From Treponema sp. UBA6988 (GTDB lineage: Bacteria > Spirochaetota > Spirochaetia > Treponematales > Treponemataceae): DNA of 23,238 bases. Location: NCBI GenBank assembly GCA_002448445.1, contig DJYC01000101.1, forward strand, positions 1 to 23,238, read 5' to 3'. Below are positions 23,212 through 23,238 of this stretch, in pieces. The notes below the pieces were generated by a model. That model was not told where the DNA came from and did not search any database. It was given only the letters and a program-made list of their open reading frames with translations. The translations under genes were made by a program, and so were the position numbers. Each line of letters starts with the position of its first letter. Within the stretch, counting starts at the first letter, position 1.

Positions 23212-23238
23212 TATTTCAAAATAAAAAAACATAGACTA

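Overview
The window reads as part of a spirochaete genome, most likely a host-associated Treponema. This is an inference. It rests on the gene mix (a secreted SUMF1-domain protein, a c-di-GMP protein with periplasmic solute-binding domains, an AAA-ATPase/PD-(D/E)XK protein, a small OmpA-type lipid-envelope protein) and on the contrast between AT-rich accessory DNA and G-rich core genes. No rRNA or other decisive marker is present.

Layout. (1) 1-1591: a sodium:solute symporter with its -10 box directly against the start codon. (2) 1592-2776: a non-coding stretch with a GC-rich dispersed repeat, a possible small transcript and two copies of a GTAACAGTTTGTCC motif. (3) 2777-5833: a plasmid-type replication and partition block, with a RepA_C-type initiator on the + strand facing parA-parB on the - strand. 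(4) About 5.9-10.2 kb: an insertion-sequence graveyard. It holds one IS256-family element with intact ends and a 9-bp target duplication but a broken transposase. That element lies inside an IS4-family remnant. Around it are a second IS4 piece, an ISAs1-family remnant, pieces of two other transposases and a fragment of a 2H-phosphoesterase gene. (5) 9.8-11.3 kb: AT-rich DNA with three short perfect palindromes, then a dense cluster of the same GTAACAGTTT motif in both orientations with DnaA-box-like sites and a 17-bp inverted repeat. This is a candidate replication origin. (6) 11544-18348: a leaderless-looking gene for a degenerate-GGDEF/EAL protein, then the overlapping sbcD-sbcC pair for the Mre11/Rad50-type nuclease. 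(7) 18489-23211: a secreted SUMF1 protein, an AAA-ATPase/PDDEXK protein, tRNA-Lys(UUU) on the - strand with its own promoter and a shared bidirectional terminator, and an OmpA-domain protein.

How it fits together. Rep, ParA and ParB would replicate and partition a low-copy replicon. The motif that probably binds Rep lies upstream of rep and again about 8.6 kb away, with 19-bp identity between the two sites. The segment is therefore either part of a plasmid or chromid, or a plasmid captured in a chromosome and later invaded by IS elements. Ordinary chromosomal-type genes (sbcDC, tRNA-Lys) lie right beside it, and the sequence alone does not decide between these options.
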